From Rhodopirellula islandica (lineage in GTDB: Bacteria; Planctomycetota; Planctomycetia; Pirellulales; Pirellulaceae): a DNA stretch of 64,000 nucleotides. This document shows, one piece after another, positions 56,801 through 64,000 of the stretch (position 1 is its first letter; each line of letters opens with the position of its first letter). Under the pieces are notes generated by a model. It was not told the origin of the DNA, searched no databases, and saw only the letters and a program-made list of their open reading frames with translations. The stretch is from positions 1-64,000 of the forward strand of contig NZ_LECT01000016.1 of the NCBI RefSeq assembly GCF_001027925.1, in the 5' to 3' direction. Position numbers and translations under genes: made by a program.

Positions 56801-59800
56801 TTTGACATTGACTACGCCGATGCATTGGGCCGAGTCAACTCTTCCATCTCAGTCTACAACGCAGCGGGTCAATTGATCCTGCACAGCCGTGACTCCAACA
56901 TCGCCGACGACCAAGGCCGTCCGCTCGAGGGAGTTGACATGGCCAACTTGGACGGCGGATCAGCCGGCGTCTTGGATGCCTACATCGGACCTGTCGAACT
57001 GCCCGAAGGAACGTACTACGTCGCCGTCTCCGGTGAAGTGGCCGTTCCGGAGGCCTTGGATCAATTCTTCAATCCCGATTCGGCCAACCCGTTGACCCGT
57101 TTGATGCCGATCAATTCGGTGCGTCGGATTGCCGAGGACACACTTGGTGGAAGCAGCACCGTCATCGACTCGGACGAGTTCCGCGAGTTTGAAACGCGGT
57201 ACCTTGAGTACGCCGCCGAAGCTCCCATCGTCGAACCCATTTTTGACGATGTCTCCATCGTTCCCTATTCGTTTGACGACATTCGCTTGTTTGTTTCGCT
57301 GGACGGAGCGATTTCAGGCAACAACAACAGCGTCCTGGTCAGCGTGAATCCATTCACGGGACAAGTCGATCGACTGATCGGTCAATCTGGCCAACCAACG
57401 GGTGACATCGCGATCCGTCGCGACGGCGAGTTGTTTTCCTACAGTCTGGGTCCGCAAAGTGGAGCTGAGAACAATGGAAACGTTGGCAACTTCCTCAACA
57501 TCAGCCCATTCGACGCCGCTGCCAGCAGCGCCGGCGACGACGGAATCTCTTTCCAACGTGACAACCTAGCTGGTACCGATTTGGAAGCGGACGACGGCGC
57601 CCAACTGGACATTCACGCCATGGCATTCCAGCCTGGCCCGTCCGGCACCAGCATCAACACGTCCGCGGTCAGTGACAACGAACGATTCTTCTTGGTTGGG
57701 GAACGTGACAACACCGGTCGCAGGGGCGAAATCCCGGATGAACTGACCCGCAACATTTTGTATCAGGCGGTCGCATCAAACGGTCAGATCACTTCCCTGG
57801 GTAGCACCAACGCGAACACCCACCGTGGCTTCGACGGTACGATTCCCTACCAATCGTTCTACGGCACAACATCACCCGATGTTGAGCACGGTGTGATCGA
57901 CACCGGGTTCATTTATGACACCGGTGCCGACGGAGGTGACATCACTGGTTTGGCGTACACGCCATCTGGCCTCGGGATTGAAACTTTCCTGGCAACAACG
58001 GACCTCGGTGGGATCCACGGATTTGATCCCAACAACACCATTGCGGCCCCACAAGACAATCCCGAACTGGAAGCCTACAACCGCATCATTCCGACGACTT
58101 ACTATGGTCGTGTGGTTGCTGACGCGAATCACTTCACGGCTCCCTTTGACTTCACCACTGGCCAACGCCACCCCGTCTTCGAGAGCATGTCGTTCGGCCC
58201 GCAAACAGTGGAAGACGGCCGACTGCAACAAATCATTTTCGCTGCCACAGAAGACGGCTGGCTCTACGCGTTGCAACTGGACGGACAAACGATCAAACCG
58301 GCGAATGTGTTCTACAACGGTCGCTCGGCGATTGAGATGCAATTCGACAGTGGATTGTCGGTTGGCGACGGCGCGCGAACTGTCAACGGGATTGCGTTCA
58401 GTAATTTGCAGATCAACCCGTGGCATACCACCAACGATCGCAACCTGGATGATGGTCAAGGCATCTACCCTGACGAAGACCAAACGCGGATTCGCACCGT
58501 CGGTGGAAGCTCGCTGTACTACGGTTTCGAAGTCACCGGCAATGCGGCCGACAACACCATCGCTCGTGCAGACGGCGATGCTCTCGGGCAAATTGCACCC
58601 GGTGGCAGTCAAGGCTCGGTTGTCTCCCGTCCATTCGATCTGAGCGAGATCAACCCCGCTGACAAACCAACGCTGTACTTCAGTTACTTCATCGATGTCG
58701 AAGCGACCGACGACTACACCCCGACTCGTTCGCAAAACGACTCCTTCCGTGTCTTTGGTGCAGGGGACGATGGCGAATGGAAGTTGTTGGCCACCAACAA
58801 CAACTACCGCGAACTGGCATTCAGCGACGAGTACGACTATTTCAACGAAACGGGCATCCTTGTCCAGGAAATCTTCGACGACGGGAACGACTGGCGTCAG
58901 GCTCGAATCGATGTCTCGCCTCTCGCAGGCAACGAAAACGTTCAAATTCGTTTCGATTTCTCGACATCGGGATCCATGCGAACGCATTTCGGGTCCATCA
59001 ATGTTTCCGGAACAGCGGGCAAGAATCTGGTCGACAACGAAGTCATTTCGTTCCAAGACGACCTCTTCAATACCGTTCTGTTCCAAACGATTTTGGGACG
59101 CGACGTCGTGTTCCCAACCGGAGCCGATCTCGAAAATGGCGATCAACTGACCATCACCGGTCCGAACGGTCCGACCGACATCACCTTTGTCACCGTGCCG
59201 TCGACGACACCGAAGCCACTCAACGAAGTTGTCTTCAACGTTGGCATGACCGCCAATGAAGTTGCTCAGACGGTCGTCGCCTCCATCGACAAGTCGCTTG
59301 CCCCATACTTCGAAGGCAACGGTCGCGTTAGCTTCCGCGCCGCAAGCGATGTTCTCGTTGACGCCAACATCGCTGCTGGCCAGTCCAATCCAACTCAAGT
59401 CGAGCAGTCCGCTCAGCGAATGCTGATTCCTACCGCGTTGACATTTGAGGTTGGTGAACAGATTGAAGTCGTGGGTCCTGACGGGGTAGTGACAACGCTC
59501 ACGTACACCAACGTTGACAATTCGATTCCGCCGGACAGTTTCTTCCCCGGCGAGATTTATGTCGATTCATTCGACAGCAAACGTGCTATTGCTCAGAAGA
59601 TTGTGCAGCAATTGCCGAACAACACGCAGGCTTATGTGGACGGATCAGGTGACGTCGTCCTCCTGAATCCTGACACGAGTGCGAGTTTCATTCCCGCGCC
59701 GACGGGGATCACCATCACGGAGGAGGTTGCCAACGAAAACCGGATCGAGATCACGATTCCAAACGGTGCTTCGATTGCCAACAACGAAGACATCACCTTC

Positions 59801-62800
59801 GTGGACACCGACGGTTCCGACTACGTCGTTCGCTTCTCGGACAGTGCCCTCCCGGATGTGGCGGGAGACCAAATCATCCCGTTCTCGGATGACAATGCTG
59901 GCACGGCAGGGTCCACATTGGCCGACCGAGTCCTCCGAGATCTCCCGACGCGTTTCTCCGCCATTGTCAATGGAAACGTCTTGTCAGTCGCGGCCAACAG
60001 TGTGGTCTCGAGCAACGCAACCACGTCCTTCGCATTCAATCCCGTCACCAGCACCGATGACATTTGGGACTTCGACATTCCATCGGGTGACTTGGTTCAC
60101 CACGGTGAACGAATCACGCTGTTCCGAAACTTCCAGTCCACGACAATCACCTTGGTCCGGGAAGGACTGAGCGTCCCCAACGCTGGTGACATCAGTGTCT
60201 ACTTCAACAGCACGACCACAGCCGAAGAAATCGGCAGCGACATCGTGTTGGCACTCAATGAGTTCGACGACAGCTTCCAGGCCTACCTCGATCAAGACGG
60301 AGACGGATTCCGCTTGGCCGGCAATGTCCTTGGAGCGACGATCAGTTCCACGACGACGGTGACGACACTTGCCGAGTCGCAGATCAACACCTACGCCGTT
60401 CCAATCACGCTTCCAAAGGGCAGCGAGATTGTTCCTGGCGAATCGTTCTCCGTGTTCCGCAAAGACGACCCGAGCGGATCGCTTCCGGAGACCTACACGT
60501 TTGTCACGACACCACCGGCAAATGCGTTTGAAATCTTCTACGATGTCAATGACACCGCCGATGTCTTGGCGGAACGTGTGGCTGAATCGATCAGCGGCGA
60601 GTTGCAGGGTGTGGTGATCAACAACCGTGAAGTTCATCTTCTCAATGCGGTGTCCGTCGAGTTGTCCAATAGCGATTCTTTGGTGGTCTCGTTCGAATCC
60701 ATTGTGAATCCTGATGTCAATTTCTTCGCTGACACTCGACCGACACCGATCCAGGTGACGTTGACTCAAACGGGCAATGAAGTCACGGAGCAAATGCGGA
60801 ATGCATTTGCAGAGGGCTTCGGTCGCCTTGCATCGGCAGCGACGGGATACAATCAAATTGCGTCGGCTGACCAATACCCAATCTACGGTGGCGACACGCT
60901 TCGCTTGTACAACGCCACCGCCTTGGACATTGGGTCTTATGGACTGTCGCAATCCGACTTCTTTGGCACTTCGATGCCTGGGGATGAGTTCGGCGTCGGG
61001 GCATCGTCAAGCTACGCAACCAACCAAATCAGCACCGCGGGTGCGGGTGACAATGAAGTCGAGGGTGTCTACATCGATGACATCATCATTGGCTTGGCCG
61101 AACGGGGTGAAATGGTCATCAACGCTCCGGTCAACAACACGAACTACGTGTTCGACCCATCGGTCTTGCCGGACTCACACCCGCAAGCCGTCCAGCCGGA
61201 ACGGCAGAACGAAACGTTGGTGGGTCCCTATTCGTTGGAAATCCGCACCGCCGACGAATATGGCGTGCCCCAAGACTACAACCCAATCAACCTGGTACTC
61301 AACGAGGAAATCAGTGCCGGTCGCTCATTCGACTCCAACGATCGTTTGGCCGACGGAGCTGTCACTCTGATCGCGCCCGCTGGATCGACGTTGATCGATG
61401 TCGGCACCAGCTTGGACTCGACCGTCACCGCCAGCGACACGTTTGTGTTGGATGATGGCACCCGTCAGCTGACCTTTGAATTCGATAGCATCCTTGATAG
61501 CAACGGTGTCGAAACCGGAAACGTTCGCGTGCCGTTCGACCCGAGTGGCACCGATCCCGCCGACGTGGCGAGAGCGATTCGCAATGCAATCAACTCACCC
61601 CAAGTCCAAAATGTTCTCGCGATCACCGCGGCGACATCCGACAGTGCGGAACAGGGTGCCTCCAACTCGACACGAGTCGAGTTGTTCGGCCAGGCCATCA
61701 CGGTCAACCCCAGCGGTGGTCGATTCATCAAGATGGATTTGGTCGCCGAAGAAACGGCTGCTGGCAATGCAACCAGCCAACGGATCGCGATCGTCGATCA
61801 CGACGAAGACACCGTCGAGTACATCAACTTCCTGGATCAACTTGCTCAGTCTTCCGTTTCCGGCTTTGTCAATGGTGATGTCGACACCTTCGTTGGTGTC
61901 GGAAAAATCGGCGATGCCGTCAACTTGGGTGTCTCCCCATTCAATGTGGTCGACGATTTGATTGTCTTGGGGTCCAATCCGCTGAACGACCTTGACTCGG
62001 TTCGAATTTATCTTTCGGCGGGTCAATCGGTTGACATCGATGTGGATTCGCTTGGATTCACGAAGGCCGGCGACGCTCTCGAATTGCCGGTGATCTCGGT
62101 TTTGAAAGCGGGCGATAACTTTGACTTCAACGCGAATATCCTTGGCTTGTCCGGCTTCACCCCAACGATGGCCCCTGGTGAAACGGTTGGCGGAGCATTC
62201 TTGAACTTCACCGCAACGACGAATGGTTTCTATGACGTCGTCGTCAGCAACAGCGCTTACTTCGGGCTTGGTCCAATCAGCGGAACGGATCAGCAGTTTG
62301 GTGAATACCAACTGACCATTCGTCCGAACGCGGAATCCTCGGCACGGGTTCCTGATCGCGACGTTTTGATGGTCGACTATCAGTTCGGCATCACCGACGT
62401 GAACCGAACCGATGACCAAGGCCAGATCATCATCAGCAGCAACTTCATCTCCGACTCGGCCAACTACGGCATCTCGGCGACGCTGGGTGATCGCGGTCAA
62501 GGCAATACCACATCCGGCACAACGCAAGACACGCTTCCAGGTTCTGCTCGTTTGCTCCGCAACGAAAACCAAACCGGATTGATTCCGGGTGCGGTCATCA
62601 TCAACAACGTCGTGTCCAACTCGGGCACCGGCGGCATTTTGTTCGGTGGTGGAACGTTCGATGATGGCGAAAGCCCCGCGCCGAACCTGTTCGGCCGCAT
62701 CGTCAACAACACGGTCGTCAACACCGGCAGCGGAGATGGCATCACGGTCGATGGCCGTGCCAATCCAACCCTGCTCAACAATGTCATCTCTGGATTCAAC

Positions 62801-64000
62801 GTTGGCATCCAAGTTGACACGGCAACCTCCGGAAACACCGTCGTTGGCGGCAATGCCTTCCACGAAAACGGCACCGACTCGACGCTGCCCATCGCCAGCT
62901 CATCGATCATCATTCCGGACGGGACCGCGTTGTTCCAAGACCCTTCGCGGTCGCTGTACATCCCGGTTGAGAACAGCCCGATCATTGACAGTTCGTTCGC
63001 TTCGTTGCCCGACCGCAACAGCTTCTTCAACACGGTCAAGAATCCAGTTGGCATTTCGGCCTCGCCAATCATCGCCCCCGCGTTTGACGCCTACGGTCAA
63101 CCACGTGTCGATGGGCAATCCAGTGGTTCCGGCGGTGCAGGTGCCAATGTCTTCATCGACCGCGGTGCACTGGACCGTGCCGATGATGGGCGTCCCGTCG
63201 CCTTGCTGATCAATCCCTTCGACGCGGATGGCGTCGAAGCAGCGGCTCAAAACGTTACCTCGGGCGATACCGACCCCGGCAGTTCCTTCGTTCGTCTGAC
63301 GAACACGGAGCAAACCGTTGAGTTCTTTGAAATTCAACTGGTCGATCCTTCGGGCACCGGCCCCGACCCTGACACCATCACGGTTGATTCGGTCCTGCTG
63401 ACGGAGAACGGCCGTCGCCTGTTACCCGATCGCGACTTCACGTTCGGCTACAGCGCCAACAGCCGCACGATTCGCTTGACGCCTCTGGCGGGTCTGTGGC
63501 GTCAAGACGCGGTCTACGAAATCACGCTGAACAACCAGTCGCGAATTGCGTTTGACACGGTCAGTGGCGATCAAATTTCCGATGGTGATCAAGTCACCGT
63601 GTTGGATTCGGCCGGTCGACCAACCGTCTTCGAATTTGAAAGTGGCATTTCGGTCACCGTCCCACAAACATCCACGCTTCGAATCTTGGATGTCACCAGC
63701 GGATTCCTTGATCGCGATGTGTTCACGATCACCGCTCCGGACGGAACCAGTCAATCGTTTGAGATCAACCTCACTGGATCAACTGCCGCGGGCAACGTGG
63801 CAGTCAACCTGGCCGGTGTCGGAAACATTGCCGACATCCGCGATCAGATCCTCGCCGCCATCAACTCCGTCCACGCCGGTTCCGGTCAAACTTACGCTCA
63901 GCGTTTGGACCTGGCTCCCGTCGCGATCGGATTCGATTCGATCCAGCTCGGCACCCTTTCCGGTCACACCGTGACCTTGGGAAGTGGTGGATCCACCGTC
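50858..64000 (+). CDS. Giant surface-type protein 2, paralogue of protein 1, incomplete at the right edge
   Basis: The reading frame is open for at least 4381 codons and runs past the window. ATG 50858. Domains (approximate residues): basic N-terminus with LHHQTLERRELLA (20-32); Ig/SwmB-like domain (37-165); a second similar region (186-315); metzincin-like domain without ligands (390-540); PPC-like domain (565-700); a calcium-type loop (DGDADG, near 710); beta-helix-like segments; two YDYVMTYV-type modules (1090-1280); FEF modules from about 2755 on. The order matches giant protein 1 module by module, and the right edge corresponds to roughly residue 4120 of protein 1, so about 2000 residues may lie beyond the window. 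Start is 99 bp after the first gene. Confidence 0.88.
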   Translation, partial: MTQRRNLRRRGSSSTQPRRLHHQTLERRELLAAEIISGPRLVSVAANTGSQFDLNDNNVLSVAPSELTFRFDGGSEVDGSTLDGIRFVAAGGDGTFDSEDFNSPIQPGFLGFEGDQTNGRVVVARFAETLADDRYRIVISGYDDTTTGVVALRNASGQAVTPAQPDDPQRPAVNIDFEIEVGPKVVAVVPQPITLNGTSRVQARDQVHVYFNDDPLSNLNAGVVRSTDAVLLPVVNPDFYKLIFTNDTVENTDDPVYAPTLVEYDPALNRATLTFDSDLSELPDVVIGGDTLLGPQSNSGSGTFRLRIGRGDAIPASPSDVTALELPDTFSNAQALGTNFGGGSQSVLVDGGLIQSTTDVIPNWPGAFDAAGLREYRRESQLTQQIDTTTGINIYPYNFAELYGTGTQGQKLSNAITEAQKQRVREVLDLYSKRMGVQFVETEDSGLQFVTGDLQAVVLTADTGAGEGTLFSLYRVNEKDPSRGILVMDAGEPWFDGYGLSPDNRPSWFVEALRGVGNVIGIGDLFEQPDGVAAGGSSPDEPNSEFFTDFAGNAYPNLPTEPEFLSQSDVTLGQALHRPESDDVDFYSFSVAETGRITAETFAQRLEDSSLLDTLVQLYRVVPASGSNPITYELVASNDDFFSNDSLVSVDVSAGDYVLGVSSTGNDAYNGEVEGSALGGRTEGTYQLRVTFKPDSNNTITDTAGSRLDGDADGVEGGEFNFWFRTAREISAADEPRVLYVVKDADGDDTNDGSFATPLKTISRAFELSEPGDIVRLLPSAGADNLISTVEDNPAYEIGRGGTGDRALADGDVFEVPKGVTVMVDAGAILKLRTAKISVGSESVDEDRSLAALQVLGTPVLVDSNGVATNGGEVFFTSFDDPTIGIDNNPLPTVPSTGHWAGVEFRNDFDFAEGRPVWETEGIFLDYVSHANMQYGGGKIDTNAPVVTPLQMHESRPTLIYNTIMNSADAAISADPDSFRETNFHSPRYQSVASFTSDYGRVGPEIAGNTLVNNTINALFVRVDTPAAGQLQPMTVSGRFDDHDIVHAISEVLTIQGNPGGPLLLEDRPDVLSVTAQTSTAGGSLADGLYDYVMTYVTTDGNESLASLPTRSVSSTTGAVRLSNLPSAPGEFAGRNLYRRDLSAPVGVIRYELVTQLDRRATFYLDDGTTRGGILTSEQSPDLSGISTSTVPGLVGTSELVENQAYDYRMTYVDPYGGESRASDASTMQVVARNDGIFLNNLPPTAEGFVGRNLYRSTPITGEYVLVARLMLDETSFMDNGLTTFRADLLLGETLGNDVDGGTKLLPRYDARLTIDPGIIVKSESARIEATFGADFYAEGDDGNKVIFTSRSDDTYGAGGTFDSNNNGASTGTPGDWGGLIFRQDTTASLDFAEVRFGGGTSPIEGGFTEFNALEILQADVRVANSTFTRNADGFASTSTREGRGFNDESVIFVRGSQPVILNNVIANNEGAAISINPDALNFDDVLDTGRSTGPSSIIGTDLDNQGPLIAGNMLDLNTLNGLRVRSEIITTDSVWDDTDIVHIVEGSVVSMTNHFYGALRLKSDVGQSLVVKFGPDGTLVGSGRPLDITDRIGGTLQVIGTPGNPVVLTSLNDETVGAGFTPDGRALLQTAANATDPAAGDWQGLQLEAYVNDRNVAYVLENERALASDITINATPDDAQVIGDLAEHEYAGDENERLGFNIRGTLATPQDQDVYRFTATGGTELFIDIDETSFGLDTVVELINVNEDVVASSNNSFSELTDASVSTTDQSKLYANPNLPNGVSVDDVRPLYQLGVGSVESPNALDAGFRVVLPGDTQRDNTYYVRVRTLNQKTDGQYQLSLRLRETDETAGSTVQLADIRYATDAIAVSGAPLHSPLVGDVGEEVRYIDPTPANRNSGDEQTLETENNRLGFTTGNAQTVGNLLTSDRGSLVITGEIGNIDSTNLDVRIEDVDVYRVDLFTQQVSPDVFDSENRFVTTTFDIDYADALGRVNSSISVYNAAGQLILHSRDSNIADDQGRPLEGVDMANLDGGSAGVLDAYIGPVELPEGTYYVAVSGEVAVPEALDQFFNPDSANPLTRLMPINSVRRIAEDTLGGSSTVIDSDEFREFETRYLEYAAEAPIVEPIFDDVSIVPYSFDDIRLFVSLDGAISGNNNSVLVSVNPFTGQVDRLIGQSGQPTGDIAIRRDGELFSYSLGPQSGAENNGNVGNFLNISPFDAAASSAGDDGISFQRDNLAGTDLEADDGAQLDIHAMAFQPGPSGTSINTSAVSDNERFFLVGERDNTGRRGEIPDELTRNILYQAVASNGQITSLGSTNANTHRGFDGTIPYQSFYGTTSPDVEHGVIDTGFIYDTGADGGDITGLAYTPSGLGIETFLATTDLGGIHGFDPNNTIAAPQDNPELEAYNRIIPTTYYGRVVADANHFTAPFDFTTGQRHPVFESMSFGPQTVEDGRLQQIIFAATEDGWLYALQLDGQTIKPANVFYNGRSAIEMQFDSGLSVGDGARTVNGIAFSNLQINPWHTTNDRNLDDGQGIYPDEDQTRIRTVGGSSLYYGFEVTGNAADNTIARADGDALGQIAPGGSQGSVVSRPFDLSEINPADKPTLYFSYFIDVEATDDYTPTRSQNDSFRVFGAGDDGEWKLLATNNNYRELAFSDEYDYFNETGILVQEIFDDGNDWRQARIDVSPLAGNENVQIRFDFSTSGSMRTHFGSINVSGTAGKNLVDNEVISFQDDLFNTVLFQTILGRDVVFPTGADLENGDQLTITGPNGPTDITFVTVPSTTPKPLNEVVFNVGMTANEVAQTVVASIDKSLAPYFEGNGRVSFRAASDVLVDANIAAGQSNPTQVEQSAQRMLIPTALTFEVGEQIEVVGPDGVVTTLTYTNVDNSIPPDSFFPGEIYVDSFDSKRAIAQKIVQQLPNNTQAYVDGSGDVVLLNPDTSASFIPAPTGITITEEVANENRIEITIPNGASIANNEDITFVDTDGSDYVVRFSDSALPDVAGDQIIPFSDDNAGTAGSTLADRVLRDLPTRFSAIVNGNVLSVAANSVVSSNATTSFAFNPVTSTDDIWDFDIPSGDLVHHGERITLFRNFQSTTITLVREGLSVPNAGDISVYFNSTTTAEEIGSDIVLALNEFDDSFQAYLDQDGDGFRLAGNVLGATISSTTTVTTLAESQINTYAVPITLPKGSEIVPGESFSVFRKDDPSGSLPETYTFVTTPPANAFEIFYDVNDTADVLAERVAESISGELQGVVINNREVHLLNAVSVELSNSDSLVVSFESIVNPDVNFFADTRPTPIQVTLTQTGNEVTEQMRNAFAEGFGRLASAATGYNQIASADQYPIYGGDTLRLYNATALDIGSYGLSQSDFFGTSMPGDEFGVGASSSYATNQISTAGAGDNEVEGVYIDDIIIGLAERGEMVINAPVNNTNYVFDPSVLPDSHPQAVQPERQNETLVGPYSLEIRTADEYGVPQDYNPINLVLNEEISAGRSFDSNDRLADGAVTLIAPAGSTLIDVGTSLDSTVTASDTFVLDDGTRQLTFEFDSILDSNGVETGNVRVPFDPSGTDPADVARAIRNAINSPQVQNVLAITAATSDSAEQGASNSTRVELFGQAITVNPSGGRFIKMDLVAEETAAGNATSQRIAIVDHDEDTVEYINFLDQLAQSSVSGFVNGDVDTFVGVGKIGDAVNLGVSPFNVVDDLIVLGSNPLNDLDSVRIYLSAGQSVDIDVDSLGFTKAGDALELPVISVLKAGDNFDFNANILGLSGFTPTMAPGETVGGAFLNFTATTNGFYDVVVSNSAYFGLGPISGTDQQFGEYQLTIRPNAESSARVPDRDVLMVDYQFGITDVNRTDDQGQIIISSNFISDSANYGISATLGDRGQGNTTSGTTQDTLPGSARLLRNENQTGLIPGAVIINNVVSNSGTGGILFGGGTFDDGESPAPNLFGRIVNNTVVNTGSGDGITVDGRANPTLLNNVISGFNVGIQVDTATSGNTVVGGNAFHENGTDSTLPIASSSIIIPDGTALFQDPSRSLYIPVENSPIIDSSFASLPDRNSFFNTVKNPVGISASPIIAPAFDAYGQPRVDGQSSGSGGAGANVFIDRGALDRADDGRPVALLINPFDADGVEAAAQNVTSGDTDPGSSFVRLTNTEQTVEFFEIQLVDPSGTGPDPDTITVDSVLLTENGRRLLPDRDFTFGYSANSRTIRLTPLAGLWRQDAVYEITLNNQSRIAFDTVSGDQISDGDQVTVLDSAGRPTVFEFESGISVTVPQTSTLRILDVTSGFLDRDVFTITAPDGTSQSFEINLTGSTAAGNVAVNLAGVGNIADIRDQILAAINSVHAGSGQTYAQRLDLAPVAIGFDSIQLGTLSGHTVTLGSGGSTV
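50911..50952 (+). other. LExRxLLA N-terminal motif of giant protein 2
   Basis: The residues RRLHHQTLERRELLA (18-32) follow a basic segment (TQRRNLRRRGSSSTQP). It is the equivalent of the LVETLEARQLLAG motif of giant protein 1, only closer to the start codon (residue 18 against 45). Confidence 0.75.
52030..52470 (+). other. Metzincin-like domain with lost zinc ligands (giant protein 2)
   Basis: The helix RVREVLDLYSKRMGVQFVET matches giant protein 1 closely. In the HExxHxxGxxH position the sequence reads Arg514-Gly515-V-G-Asn518-V-I-Gly521-I-G-Asp524, so no zinc ligand and no catalytic Glu is present. Both paralogues keep Gly-Val-Gly and the second Gly, which suggests an old, shared loss rather than recent decay. 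Confidence 0.7.

Noticed and set aside
1..64000. CRISPR arrays, rRNA and tRNA genes
   Set aside because: No direct-repeat/spacer array with regular spacing and no recognisable tRNA or rRNA sequence was seen; a short or divergent tRNA could still be missed without a scan.

Overview
The window is most likely from a planctomycete of the Pirellulaceae, probably Rhodopirellula or a close relative. This rests on four things seen in the sequence: two giant open reading frames whose N-termini carry an Arg-rich stretch followed by a planctomycete LExRxLLA motif, a dockerin and GEVED-type tail, lipid A enzymes, and CCGCGGAGCGG repeats next to an IS200-type transposase. No species assignment can be proven without a search.

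Left part (1-13.3 kb). An IS200/REP-associated transposase lies beside a cluster of REP-like hairpins, followed by a small BFD-type [2Fe-2S] protein. Next is a compact three-gene operon (1481-6593): an EctB-like aminotransferase, an adenylation-carrier-hydrolase fusion, and a second alpha/beta hydrolase. The genes overlap by about 4 bp, which implies one pathway; this is my main candidate for an undescribed biosynthetic system. Three small envelope or secreted proteins and an LpxL/HtrB-like acyltransferase follow. On the minus strand is a complete NMT1/THI5-type ABC importer (ATPase, permease, lipoprotein), whose ATPase carries an odd tandem 7-residue insertion. A metallo-beta-lactamase-fold hydrolase is divergent from it.

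Middle part (13.3-32.3 kb). The genes in order are an SDR oxidoreductase, a RimB-like retropepsin-fold protein plus a RimK ligase fused to an RCK_C domain, LpxK overlapping a Ski2-like helicase, a branched-chain-amino-acid-type binding protein overlapping a hybrid PAS histidine kinase (a likely ligand-sensing pair), a large AsmA-like protein, a ribose-type binding lipoprotein, and a RhlE-like DEAD-box helicase. A possible minus-strand small RNA or attenuator ending in a hairpin and U-tract lies upstream of the AsmA-like gene.

Right part (32.3-64 kb). Two tandem giant paralogous genes fill almost half of the window. The first encodes 6158 aa and is complete. The second runs off the right edge after 4381 codons. 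They share the same order of modules: LExRxLLA N-terminus, SwmB/Ig-like domain, a metzincin-like domain that has lost all its zinc ligands, a PPC-like domain, a DGDGDG calcium loop, right-handed beta-helix-like segments, and repeated 'FEF' modules. The first ends in GEVED, Tandem-95/cadherin-like and dockerin regions. They are probably exported surface or matrix proteins; their function is not known from the sequence. No tRNA, rRNA or CRISPR array was seen.
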